Of a DNA stretch of 31,725 nt, positions 23,434 to 31,467 are shown piece by piece. Positions within the stretch are counted from its first letter, which is position 1, and the number at the start of each line of letters is the position of its first letter. This DNA comes from Bog-756 sp038210245. Lineage in GTDB: Bacteria > Actinomycetota > Acidimicrobiia > Acidimicrobiales > RAAP-2. The notes under the pieces are model-generated. The model was not told the origin of the DNA and did not search any database. It saw only the letters and a list, made by a program, of their open reading frames with translations. The stretch is taken from the NCBI GenBank assembly GCA_038210245.1, contig JBBQWW010000036.1, positions 1 through 31,725 of the forward strand, in the 5' to 3' direction. The translations under genes were made by a program, and so were the position numbers.

Positions 23434-24164
23434 GAGGTGTGGACCGAATGCTCGTCGGGATCCCTGATGAACAGGCCGTTGGCCAGCGCGTAGTGCACCA
23501 ACTCGGTGCGGGACTGGGAGCCGACCTTCTCGAACACGTGATTGAGGTGACCCTCGACGGTCCGGGGACTGATGCCGAGCTGATGGGCGATGGCCTTGTT
23601 CGATCGACCCCGGGCCACCAGCCGCACCACTTCCTGTTCGCGTGCGGTCAACCGGGTGGCGCCCGGGACGGTCGTGGCCGGTGGTGCCTTCTCTCCCCAT
23701 CCGGCGGTACCTGGATCCAGTAGGGAGAGCCCGTCGCATGCGGCCCGGATGGATCGGATCAGCTCGTCGCTGGGCGTGGTCTTCAGCAGATAGCCGGCCA
23801 CGCCGGCGGCCAGGGCGGCCCGGACGTAGTGCTCGTCGTCGTAGGCACTCAAGATGAGCACGGTGGTTCCCGGGTGCTGCTCGACGATGTGTCGGGCCAA
23901 GTCGATGCCGTTGATCGAGGGCAGGCGGATGTCCACCAGCACGACATCTGGTCGGACCTCGTCGATGACGGCGAGGGCGGCATCGCCGTCATCGGCCTCG
24001 CCCACGACGGTGAACCCGGTGGCGTCGTCGAGGATGCGCCGGGTGCCCTCCCGGAGCAGTTCGTGGTCATCGATCACCACCACCCGGCGCACCGTCCCCG
24101 GTGCACTATGGGGGACGGATGCATGGGCCGGAGGGGGCGGTGGGTGGGGCTCGGTGAGACTCAT
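23430..24164 (-). CDS. NarL/LuxR-type response regulator
   Basis: A 244-residue two-domain regulator. The receiver (about 26-143) has Asp32-Asp33 for Mg binding, phosphoacceptor Asp78 in VLVDIRLPSINGIDL, and Lys128 in YLLKTTP. The DNA-binding domain (about 170-232) is a LuxR helix-turn-helix: LTAREQEVVRLVARGRSN and ISPRTVEGHLNHVFEKVG. A 25-residue Pro/His-rich N-terminal tail is unusual. ATG 24164 lies 7 bases after the prepilin peptidase stop, and the gene overlaps the kinase by four bases, so the three genes form one operon. A role in pilus gene control is the simplest inference; the regulated promoters are unknown. Confidence 0.93.
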   Translation of the reverse strand: MSLTEPHPPPPPAHASVPHSAPGTVRRVVVIDDHELLREGTRRILDDATGFTVVGEADDGDAALAVIDEVRPDVVLVDIRLPSINGIDLARHIVEQHPGTTVLILSAYDDEHYVRAALAAGVAGYLLKTTPSDELIRSIRAACDGLSLLDPGTAGWGEKAPPATTVPGATRLTAREQEVVRLVARGRSNKAIAHQLGISPRTVEGHLNHVFEKVGSQSRTELVHYALANGLFIRDPDEHSVHTS

Positions 24165-24171
24165 CGACCCA

Positions 24172-24999
24172 TCACGTCCCCACCACCAGGGAGACGACCA
24201 TGGCCACGGCAATACCTGTGACCAGGGGATAAGTCACCACCGGGTGGCCGGAAGGGGAGACACCTATGGGAGCAGATGCAGACGCTCCCGCCGCCGCCGT
24301 CTGGCGATCCAGGGCCCGCACACTGACCAGACACACCAGGTAGACGATGATCCCGGACGAGACGGCTACCGTCGCGTCGCCCACGCCGAGGCCCCCCGCC
24401 CAGCACCCGACCACAAGCAGCGCACTCCTTCCGTGCCCACGTAGGTCGTCACCGTCGGGATCCAGCCGCACGAGCATGCTGAAGGCAGCCACGGCCAGGG
24501 CAGTACCGACCAGGGAGCCCGCCACCGGAGTCCATCGATGCTGCCAGGCTCCGCAGAGGACGATGACGACCTCGGCCAGTCCGGTGCCGATGGCTGCCAC
24601 CGAGAGCGGCGATTGCTGGCCGCCGTAGGCAATGAGGCTGATGGCGAGCATCGATGCTGCCAGCACGCAGTACGCCGCGGCCCAAATCGTCCCGTGCCAG
24701 GCCCAGGCGGTGAGGGCGAAGACGGCACCGGTGGCCAGCTCCACCATCGGATAGCGGATCGAGATGGCCTGGTGACAGGTGTGACACCGTCCACGCAGTC
24801 CGAGCCACGACACCACTGGGACGTTCTCCCACCAGGCCAGCTGGCGGTCGCAGGTCGGACAGAAGGACCGCGGGGTGGACACCGAGAGTCCGAGTGGGGT
24901 CCGGTAGATCACGACGTTCAGGAAGGAGCCGACGAACAGCCCCACGACGAAAGCCAGGGGGATTGTCATCACCAGCACTGAAAAGTGTTCAAACGTCAT
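24172..24999 (-). CDS. pilD: Prepilin peptidase (PilD, A24 family), first catalytic Asp apparently missing
   Basis: A 275-residue polytopic membrane protein that should cut the leader of type IV prepilins and N-methylate the new end. The N-terminal segment GLFVGSFLNVVIYRTP, the cytoplasmic zinc loop (Cys47, Cys50, Cys72, Cys75: CPTC and CHTC) and IRYPMVELATG are typical. The second aspartate motif is GLGVGDATV (Asp208). At the place of the first aspartate (usually LIDL before a Pro-Asp or Pro-Asn) the sequence reads SLIAYGGQQSPLS, with Ala124. ATG 24999 is chosen because homology starts there (MTFEHFSVLVMTIPLAFVVG); no ribosome binding site is evident. It is divergent from pilB and leads an operon with the two-component system. 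Confidence 0.88.
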   Translation of the reverse strand: MTFEHFSVLVMTIPLAFVVGLFVGSFLNVVIYRTPLGLSVSTPRSFCPTCDRQLAWWENVPVVSWLGLRGRCHTCHQAISIRYPMVELATGAVFALTAWAWHGTIWAAAYCVLAASMLAISLIAYGGQQSPLSVAAIGTGLAEVVIVLCGAWQHRWTPVAGSLVGTALAVAAFSMLVRLDPDGDDLRGHGRSALLVVGCWAGGLGVGDATVAVSSGIIVYLVCLVSVRALDRQTAAAGASASAPIGVSPSGHPVVTYPLVTGIAVAMVVSLVVGT

Positions 25000-25368
25000 G
25001 GCAGGCGACCAGAAGTGTGGAAAGAACCAGCTTGATCGAGCCCGCACCGCGACGAGGGAGCCCTCCGAAGGCTCGGTGAAGTGTTGTCATCTGAGTGTGG
25101 GCGACTGGCAACATGGGCGAAACCGGCCCAACGCTCGGCGATCTGCAGGCGTTTGAACCACGAAGGGGAGTATCGGCATCTCACCGCTGCTCCCTTGAGC
25201 GCCGACGCCGCCGGCGGGCCAGCTCTCCCGCCACCCTCACTCCATTGCCCCTCGCTCCCACCCAGGATGGGGAAGTGGGAGACCAGTGCCTGCCGGCTGC
25301 ATCGGGCCAGGGACGAAACAATTGGATTGCCGTTCAATCTCAGGCGCCAGTCTGCCGATGCAAGTCAG
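25000..25368. promoter_or_regulatory. Divergent intergenic region between pilD and pilB
   Basis: These 369 bases must hold promoters for both the pilD-regulator-kinase operon and the pilB operon. A short hairpin (GAGCC 25058-25062 with GGCTC 25070-25074) is visible. The pilB reading frame stays open through most of the stretch, but the predicted residues show no homology to any domain I know. I looked for a cyclic-di-GMP riboswitch, given the MshEN-like motors, and did not see its conserved core. Confidence 0.45.
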
Positions 25369-28218
25369 ATGAGCGATGTCGATGCCATTCGCCGGATGGC
25401 AAGCGAACACGACCTCGAGTTTGTCGATCTCGACACCTACGGGGTGGATCCCGCCGCGGGCGAGATCCTTCCCGCGTCCTTGGCGCGCCAGCACTCCGTT
25501 GTCGCCATCAAGCGAAAGTTTGGAACGCCGGTAATCGCCACCGCCGATCCGGACGATCTCACCGCTCAGGACAGCGTGCGTGCGTCCATCGGTCGGGACT
25601 TCATCTCGGTCGTCGCCGCCCCGGACCAGATCGGCCACTACCTCGACCAGCTGTTCGGCCCCGAGAACGGATCAGGACCTGAGAGTGCATCGGAAGCATC
25701 CGGAGCCACGGACGGGGTGGAGACGGAGCCAGACGGCACGGCGGCCTCGCTGTTGGTCGATACCCACAAGCGGAGGGACGGTGACTCGTTCGCCGACTTC
25801 CTTCCGGACGAGCTGGACGGAAACCTCGGAATCATCGAGGAGGCGGAGTCGGCGATCTCCGACACCGGCAGCGACGGCGATGATGAGGAAGCGCTCGGGC
25901 CGGTCCCGGATGAGTTCACCATCTCCGATCCGAGTACCAACGGTCGGTCGGCTCTGGAGATCTCACCTCTGTCCTTCGGGGATGCCGATTGGCAGGAGTT
26001 TCCGACCGAGTCCCAGGTCAACGGCGACGGTACTGATCCCGAGGTAGCCGATCCCGGGGCCCTCGAGGACCATGCAGATCTTCTGCGGCCGGACCTCACC
26101 TTCCCCGACAGCGAGAAAGAGAATGAAGACGAGAATGTCGATCCTGTTGCCGCCGAGTTCGACCTCGCTACCGCGGCCAACGAGGACCTGACCTTCGAGG
26201 AACTCCCGCCCCCACCGCCCCCACCTCCACCCCCGGACGTCCCTTCCGGGACATCCTTCGATGGGGTCCCCAATCTCGAGCCGGCCACCAGCCTCCTCCC
26301 GACTTTCGGCGAGGAGGTGATCGTTCCGAGCCAGTCGCCCCTGTTGGCCGCCAGTGCCGACGAGCTACAACAGTTGGCCCGCTCCCTGCAGGGGGACGGC
26401 CCCGGCCCCGATCCGGACTCGGCCGTCATGGCCGCGGACCTGGTGGCGGAGGCGGTGGCCACGTTCAAGGAGCAGCGGGGCGATGAGCCGGGCGTCCCCG
26501 ACGACAGCAACGCTTCGTCCGCCACCGCGCACTTCCCCCCGTTGGCCAAAGCGCTGGTCGATGGGGAGCGGGTGTCACTGGCCGACATGGAAGCCGTGCT
26601 TGAGGAGCACCGAGAGTCGCGTCAGAGCGTCGCCCGCATCCTGACCGCGCAGAACCTGGTCACCGAGGCCGATCTGATGTGGGGGATGGCCCAGGAGATG
26701 GGCCTCGAATTCGTAGACCTCGACACCATTGGCGTCGACTTCGTCGAGGCCGGGATGATCCCCGAATCGACGGCGCGTCACCACAACGTCCTGGTCATCG
26801 GTATCCAGGGCGGCGTTCCGGTGGTAGCCGCTTCCAACCCCACCGATGTGTTCGCCATGGACGATCTCCGCACCATCATGGGTCGGAGCTTCACCGTGGT
26901 GGTGGCCACCCGGACTCAGATCACTGCCTACATCGGGAAGGCGTTCAACAGCGGTAGCGATGCGGCCGACATGGCCATGGAGGCCTCCCTCGGGATCGAC
27001 GGGTCAGGTTCCGACTCGAACATCGATGACATCCAGTCGGTCACCGAAGAGGCGCCGATCGTCCGCTATGTGAACCTGCTCATCCTGCAGGCCCTCAACG
27101 AGCGGGCGTCCGACATCCACGTGGAGCCCACGGAGACTGATCTGCGTATCCGCTACCGGATCGACGGTGTTCTCCACGATGTGTCCACTGCTCCTCGGGC
27201 CATTGCCCCGGCGGTGACCACCCGTCTGAAGGTAATGGCCGACATGAACGTGGCCGAGCACCGCGTCCCTCAGGACGGGCGCATCTCCCTCAATGTGGGG
27301 AGCAAGGGCATAGACCTCCGGATGGCCACCCTGCCCACTATTCACGGCGAAAAGGTCGTCATGCGGGTCATGGACAAATCGAGCGTGGTGCTGGGCTTCG
27401 ACTCCCTCGGCTTTGACGAGGACATGTTGAAGACCTACGAGCACATCTACACCAAGCCGTACGGAACCATCCTGGTCACTGGCCCGACCGGCTCCGGCAA
27501 ATCGACGACGCTCTACACCACGCTGTCGGCCCTCAATACACCGGAGAAGAACATCATCACGGTGGAGGACCCCGTCGAGCTTCCGATGAAGGGGGTCAAC
27601 CAAGTGCAGCTGAATCTGAAGGCCGGTCTGAACTTCGCCTCTGCGCTCAAGTCGATTCTCCGTTCGGACCCCGACATCCTGCTGGTCGGTGAGATCAGGG
27701 ACCAGGAGACGGCGGTGATCGCGATCGAGGCCGCCCTGACCGGCCACATGGTGTTGGCCACCCTCCACACCAACAGCGCCGCGTCCACACCGATGCGCTT
27801 GATCGAGATGGGCATTGAGCCCTTTCTAGTCACCTCGTCGCTGTCGGCCGTGCTGGCCCAGAGGCTGGCCCGGCGCCTTTGCGTGCACTGCAAGGAGCCC
27901 TACCAACCCACCGAGGCCGACATCGTCGCCGCTGGATGGACCCCAGATGAGGTCGATGCTGAAGGGGAGATTCCCCAGGTGTACCGGGCCATGGGTTGCT
28001 CGGCGTGCGCCAACACCGGATACCGAGGGCGCCAGGCCCTAGCCGAATTGATGCCCCTGAGCGAGGAGATCGAACGAGTGATAATCGAAGGAGGATCGGT
28101 GGAAGACATCAATAGGCTCGCAGTGGCCCAAGGTATGACCACACTGCGGCGAAGCGGGCTGCACAAGGCCATCGAGGGCCAGACGACCCTCGAGGAAGTT
28201 CTGCGAGTGGTTGCATGA
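25369..28218 (+). CDS. pilB: PilB/GspE-type pilus extension ATPase with two MshEN-like halves
   Basis: About 949 residues, against 550-580 for usual PilB. A first MshEN-like half (about 8-99) contains HDLEFVDLDTYGVDP and ILPASLARQHSVVAI. An Asp/Glu/Ser-rich linker of roughly 300 residues follows, with ten prolines in a row near 280. A second MshEN-like half (about 400-535) repeats the pattern (MGLEFVDLDTIGVD, MIPESTARHHNVLVIG). The ATPase core has RASDIHVEPTETDLRIRYRIDG, Walker A GPTGSGKSTTL (about 705), Walker B DPDILLVGEIRDQET, the His box and a zinc motif CVHC...CSAC. ATG 25369 is assigned because homology begins there; the frame is open to 25081. MshEN domains bind cyclic-di-GMP in known cases. 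It overlaps the next gene by ATGA. Confidence 0.93.
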   Translation: MSDVDAIRRMASEHDLEFVDLDTYGVDPAAGEILPASLARQHSVVAIKRKFGTPVIATADPDDLTAQDSVRASIGRDFISVVAAPDQIGHYLDQLFGPENGSGPESASEASGATDGVETEPDGTAASLLVDTHKRRDGDSFADFLPDELDGNLGIIEEAESAISDTGSDGDDEEALGPVPDEFTISDPSTNGRSALEISPLSFGDADWQEFPTESQVNGDGTDPEVADPGALEDHADLLRPDLTFPDSEKENEDENVDPVAAEFDLATAANEDLTFEELPPPPPPPPPPDVPSGTSFDGVPNLEPATSLLPTFGEEVIVPSQSPLLAASADELQQLARSLQGDGPGPDPDSAVMAADLVAEAVATFKEQRGDEPGVPDDSNASSATAHFPPLAKALVDGERVSLADMEAVLEEHRESRQSVARILTAQNLVTEADLMWGMAQEMGLEFVDLDTIGVDFVEAGMIPESTARHHNVLVIGIQGGVPVVAASNPTDVFAMDDLRTIMGRSFTVVVATRTQITAYIGKAFNSGSDAADMAMEASLGIDGSGSDSNIDDIQSVTEEAPIVRYVNLLILQALNERASDIHVEPTETDLRIRYRIDGVLHDVSTAPRAIAPAVTTRLKVMADMNVAEHRVPQDGRISLNVGSKGIDLRMATLPTIHGEKVVMRVMDKSSVVLGFDSLGFDEDMLKTYEHIYTKPYGTILVTGPTGSGKSTTLYTTLSALNTPEKNIITVEDPVELPMKGVNQVQLNLKAGLNFASALKSILRSDPDILLVGEIRDQETAVIAIEAALTGHMVLATLHTNSAASTPMRLIEMGIEPFLVTSSLSAVLAQRLARRLCVHCKEPYQPTEADIVAAGWTPDEVDAEGEIPQVYRAMGCSACANTGYRGRQALAELMPLSEEIERVIIEGGSVEDINRLAVAQGMTTLRRSGLHKAIEGQTTLEEVLRVVA

Positions 28219-29876
28219 GTCCGCTCACCGCAGCATCCCGAACTGAATGGTCGACCCGACTGGCCCAGGCCTTGGTCCAGGGTGGGTACGACACCGAGTC
28301 CAACCTCGCTCCCCTGGAGGAGGAGGCCAGGCAGACCAGTCAGTCCTTGGCCTCTATTCTAATCTCCAGAAACCTGGCCCTGCCCGGCGTCGTGGTGGGG
28401 GCACTGGCCCATTTGGCCCAACTCCCCGCCGTCGATCTGGCGGCCATGACCCCGAGCCCTGAGGCCCGAGCAGCCATGCCTGACGCCGTGGCCCAGCAGT
28501 TCGAGGCCGTCGGACTTCAGTTCGATGGGAACGTTCTGGCCGTGGCCTTCGCCGAGCCTCCATCGCAGGAGGACGTCGATGCATTGGCCTCCAAGGTCGG
28601 CTTCCGAGTCAATCCGGTGCTGGCCGATCCGACCGTCGTCACCCAACTGCTGGGCCTGGCCGCCGGGGCGGTTCCACCGCCACCTCCAGGCCCGGCATCG
28701 GCATCACCTTTGGTTGATGCCAGTACGCCAGTTCCTGTCGAGGAAGTAGGGGTACCGAATGTCGAGCAGTTGCTTCAGAGCGGAATTCCCGCCCAGGCCA
28801 GCAACGGCAACATGCCGCTCCATATCGACGATCTCCTACGGTATGCCGTGGCCGTGGGGGCTTCGGACCTTCACATGACGGCATCGCAGCCGGCGGCCAT
28901 TCGGCTGCACGGCGCCATCCGTCCCATCGAGGGATGTCCGGTCCTAGGTAATGAGCAGATTCGCGACATGGTGTTCGGCATTCTTCCGGCATCCCAGCGC
29001 GAGCGGTTCGAGGAAGAACGTGAACTAGACACGTCGCACTCCATCAACGGGGTCGGCCGATTCCGGGTCAACGTGTCACTCCAGCGGGGAACCATCGCCG
29101 CCGCCCTTCGACCTATTCCCCACGAGATGCCCGAATTCGACTCGCTGGGAATCCCGGATTCAGTGAAGGCGTTCACTGACCTCCGTCGGGGCTTAGTGCT
29201 CGTGACCGGCCCGACTGGTTCGGGTAAGTCCACCACCCTGGCCGCGCTCATCGACATCATCAACCGGAACAAGCCACTGCACATCGTGACAGTGGAGGAT
29301 CCCATCGAGTTTCTCCACGACCACAAGCGGTCGATCATCACACAGCGGGAGATCGGCGAGGACACGTTCTCGTTCGCTGAGGCACTTCGACGGGTTCTGC
29401 GTCAGGACCCCGATGTGATTCTGGTCGGTGAGCTCCGCGATCTTGAGACCATCTCCACGGCTCTGACCGCCGCTGAGACCGGGCACTTGGTCTTCGCCAC
29501 CCTGCACACGCAGGATGCACCCCAAACCATCGACCGCGTCATCGACGTCTTCCCAACCAATCAGCAAGAGCAGATCCGGGTCATGCTGGCGGCCACCCTT
29601 GAGGGTGTGGTCACCCAGCAACTCATCGTGACTGCTGACGGGACCGGACGGGTACCTTGCTCAGAGGTGTTGGTGTGCACGTCGGCTATTCGGAATCTCA
29701 TTCGTCAATCGAAGACTCATCAGATCTACTCACTCATGCAGGTGGGTGCCTCCTTCGGCATGCAGACCATGGACCAGGGTCTGGCCACCCTGGTCAAGCA
29801 GGGTGTTATCTCTGAGGCCATCGCCTACGACCGATCTTCCAACGAGGAAGACCTCAGGAACCACCTCAATACCTAA
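28215..29876 (+). CDS. pilT2: Second PilT-like ATPase with an N-terminal MshEN-like domain
   Basis: A 553-residue protein. Residues 200-553 are a complete PilT core: GASDLHMTASQPAAIRLHG, Walker A GPTGSGKSTTL (from 332), VTVEDPIEFLHDHKRSIITQREIG, Walker B DPDVILVGELRDLET and the His box GHLVFATLHTQD. Residues about 10-148 look like a degenerate MshEN domain (SLASILISRNLALPGVVVGALAHLAQLPAVDL, then ALASKVGFRVNPVLADPTVV), joined by a Pro-rich linker (153-180) holding PPPPP. Normal PilT lacks this domain. Its ATG overlaps the pilB stop (ATGA), so the motors for extension and likely retraction are made together. PilU-type accessory function is the alternative. Confidence 0.92.
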   Translation: MSPLTAASRTEWSTRLAQALVQGGYDTESNLAPLEEEARQTSQSLASILISRNLALPGVVVGALAHLAQLPAVDLAAMTPSPEARAAMPDAVAQQFEAVGLQFDGNVLAVAFAEPPSQEDVDALASKVGFRVNPVLADPTVVTQLLGLAAGAVPPPPPGPASASPLVDASTPVPVEEVGVPNVEQLLQSGIPAQASNGNMPLHIDDLLRYAVAVGASDLHMTASQPAAIRLHGAIRPIEGCPVLGNEQIRDMVFGILPASQRERFEEERELDTSHSINGVGRFRVNVSLQRGTIAAALRPIPHEMPEFDSLGIPDSVKAFTDLRRGLVLVTGPTGSGKSTTLAALIDIINRNKPLHIVTVEDPIEFLHDHKRSIITQREIGEDTFSFAEALRRVLRQDPDVILVGELRDLETISTALTAAETGHLVFATLHTQDAPQTIDRVIDVFPTNQQEQIRVMLAATLEGVVTQQLIVTADGTGRVPCSEVLVCTSAIRNLIRQSKTHQIYSLMQVGASFGMQTMDQGLATLVKQGVISEAIAYDRSSNEEDLRNHLNT

Positions 29877-29916
29877 TGCAACGCATCTGTGCGTTTGATC
29901 GAAGAATCGGGGAACC

Positions 29917-31146
29917 GTGGCACTGACATTTGACTACAAAGTCCGGGATAAGTCCGGAGGCCTCGTGGAGGGGCAGTTGGAAGGCGACAGCATGGCGCTG
30001 GTCGTCAGGCGACTTCGGGAGATGGGTTACATGCCCATCTCGGTGACTCCCCGGTCTGCTGTCAATCTCAAGACCGAGATCAAGATTCCGGGAATTAGCA
30101 ACCGCGTGAAGCTGCGTGAGGTAGCAGTCATTACCCGGCAGTTGTCCACCATGGTGGACTCTGGACTCTCTGTGGTGAGGTCGCTCGGTATTCTGGCCGC
30201 CCAGGTGGAGAATGCAGAACTGGCGAGAGTGCTTGCCCAGGTGCGTCTCGACCTCGAGCACGGTTCCTCGCTGTCGGTGGCCTGTTCCAAGCACCCCAAG
30301 ATCTTCTCCCATCTGTTCTGTACGTTGGTGCAAGCCGGAGAAGTGGGAGGAAATCTCGACGAGGTCCTCGGCAGTCTGGCCACCACCATCGAGAAGCAGG
30401 CTCAACTCAACCGAACCATCCGATCGGCCATGACGTACCCGGGAGTGGTTCTGGGGGTAATGGTTGTCATCTTCACAGCCATGATCGTCTTTATCGTCCC
30501 TGTCTTCCAGAACCTCTTCAAGACCTTGGGCGGAAAGCTGCCCTTCCCCACCCAGGTACTCATCAAGGTGTCTGACATCATCACCAGTCCTTGGGTCCTC
30601 TTGATCATTGCCTTCGTCATCGGCGGAATCATCGGACTCCGGAAGTGGATCACCACCGACGAGGGCCGACGGAAGTGGGACAAGCTCATTCTCAAGCCGC
30701 CGGTGTTCGGTTCTCTGTTTCACAAGGTCTCTCTGGCCCGCATGACCGGGACCCTCGCCTCACTCATATCGTCAGGTGTTCCCATTCTGGAATCCCTCGA
30801 TATCTGTGCCGACACCTCCGGGAACCGCACGATCGGTGATGTGATGCTCCTGGCCAAAGAAGGCGTCCGGGCCGGCCGACCCCTTGCCGATCCCCTGCGT
30901 GAGCACGAGGACGTCATCCCTACCCTTGTTGTCCAGATGGTCGAGGTCGGTGAGCAGACCGGCGCCCTCGACGGCATGCTGAGAAAGGTGGCCGAGTTCT
31001 ACGACCAAGAGGTTGAGGTTACGGTCAATAACTTGACCGCCCTACTCGAGCCTCTCCTGACCGTATTCATGGGGATTGGGGTAGGCGCCATGGTGATCTG
31101 CCTCTATCTTCCGATGTTCGACTACATCAAACTCATCCACAACTGA
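29917..31146 (+). CDS. pilC: PilC/GspF-type inner-membrane platform protein
   Basis: A 409-residue membrane protein with two T2SSF domains. Each has the family signature: TRQLSTMVDSGLSVVRSLGIL with LVQAGEVGGNLDEVLGSLA in the first half, and ARMTGTLASLISSGVPILESLDI with VQMVEVGEQTGALDGMLRKVAEFYDQEVE in the second. Membrane segments lie at about 174-196, 222-244 and 378-398. The platform sits between the cytoplasmic motors and the pilin pool. The start is GTG 29917 with GGGG a few bases upstream, giving MALTFDYKVRDKSG, the usual opening. It lies 40 bases after the second PilT-like gene in the same operon. Confidence 0.95.
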   Translation: MALTFDYKVRDKSGGLVEGQLEGDSMALVVRRLREMGYMPISVTPRSAVNLKTEIKIPGISNRVKLREVAVITRQLSTMVDSGLSVVRSLGILAAQVENAELARVLAQVRLDLEHGSSLSVACSKHPKIFSHLFCTLVQAGEVGGNLDEVLGSLATTIEKQAQLNRTIRSAMTYPGVVLGVMVVIFTAMIVFIVPVFQNLFKTLGGKLPFPTQVLIKVSDIITSPWVLLIIAFVIGGIIGLRKWITTDEGRRKWDKLILKPPVFGSLFHKVSLARMTGTLASLISSGVPILESLDICADTSGNRTIGDVMLLAKEGVRAGRPLADPLREHEDVIPTLVVQMVEVGEQTGALDGMLRKVAEFYDQEVEVTVNNLTALLEPLLTVFMGIGVGAMVICLYLPMFDYIKLIHN

Positions 31147-31467
31147 GGCCTTTCCCTGGCCAGACGTAGTCAAAAACGAACCGTTGCTTCATCGCGCCCA
31201 GGCTTCACGGTGCGCCCAATGGACTGAGCAACCAGCCAGGATTCCAAGCTGATTTCAAGGCTATTCCAAGAGTCATTGAAGATTGTGACCTGGGAAAAGA
31301 TCCTTTAGGAGCGATCGATTGCTGCCGATGAGTCATGCATGATTTCCATTCACGGCATTTCCCGACATGCGAACTGTGGGTGTACTCCGGATGGAAGCGG
31401 AGACATATCGGATCTGAAGGGTACCCCGGGCCCACGATCTCGCTCCAGAAAGCTATTGACTGGTGGC
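31147..31467 (+). promoter_or_regulatory. Leader region of the pilin gene
   Basis: The 321 bases between pilC and the prepilin gene hold no gene and are richer in A and T than their surroundings. They contain a run of ATTYCAAG repeats (31241-31281, listed separately), a TCCTTTAGGA inverted repeat at 31301-31310 and an ATGCATGA-type palindrome near 31336. A possible promoter is TTGAAG (31276-31281) with GATCCT 17 bases on, but the -10 match is poor. A strong independent promoter is expected for a major pilin. Confidence 0.5.
31241..31281 (+). repeat. Iteron-like ATTYCAAG repeats upstream of the pilin gene
   Basis: ATTCCAAG at 31241-31248, ATTTCAAG at 31252-31259 and ATTCCAAG at 31263-31270 recur exactly 11 bases apart, followed 12 bases later by a shortened ATTGAAG at 31275-31281. 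One helical turn of spacing places all copies on the same face of the DNA, as in tandem activator sites. The last copy could double as a -35 box. Confidence 0.55.

Noticed and set aside
25000..25368. Possible cyclic-di-GMP riboswitch before pilB
   Set aside because: Short hairpins and a GGGCGAAACC stretch are present, but the conserved core and tetraloop-receptor pattern of the known class are not.
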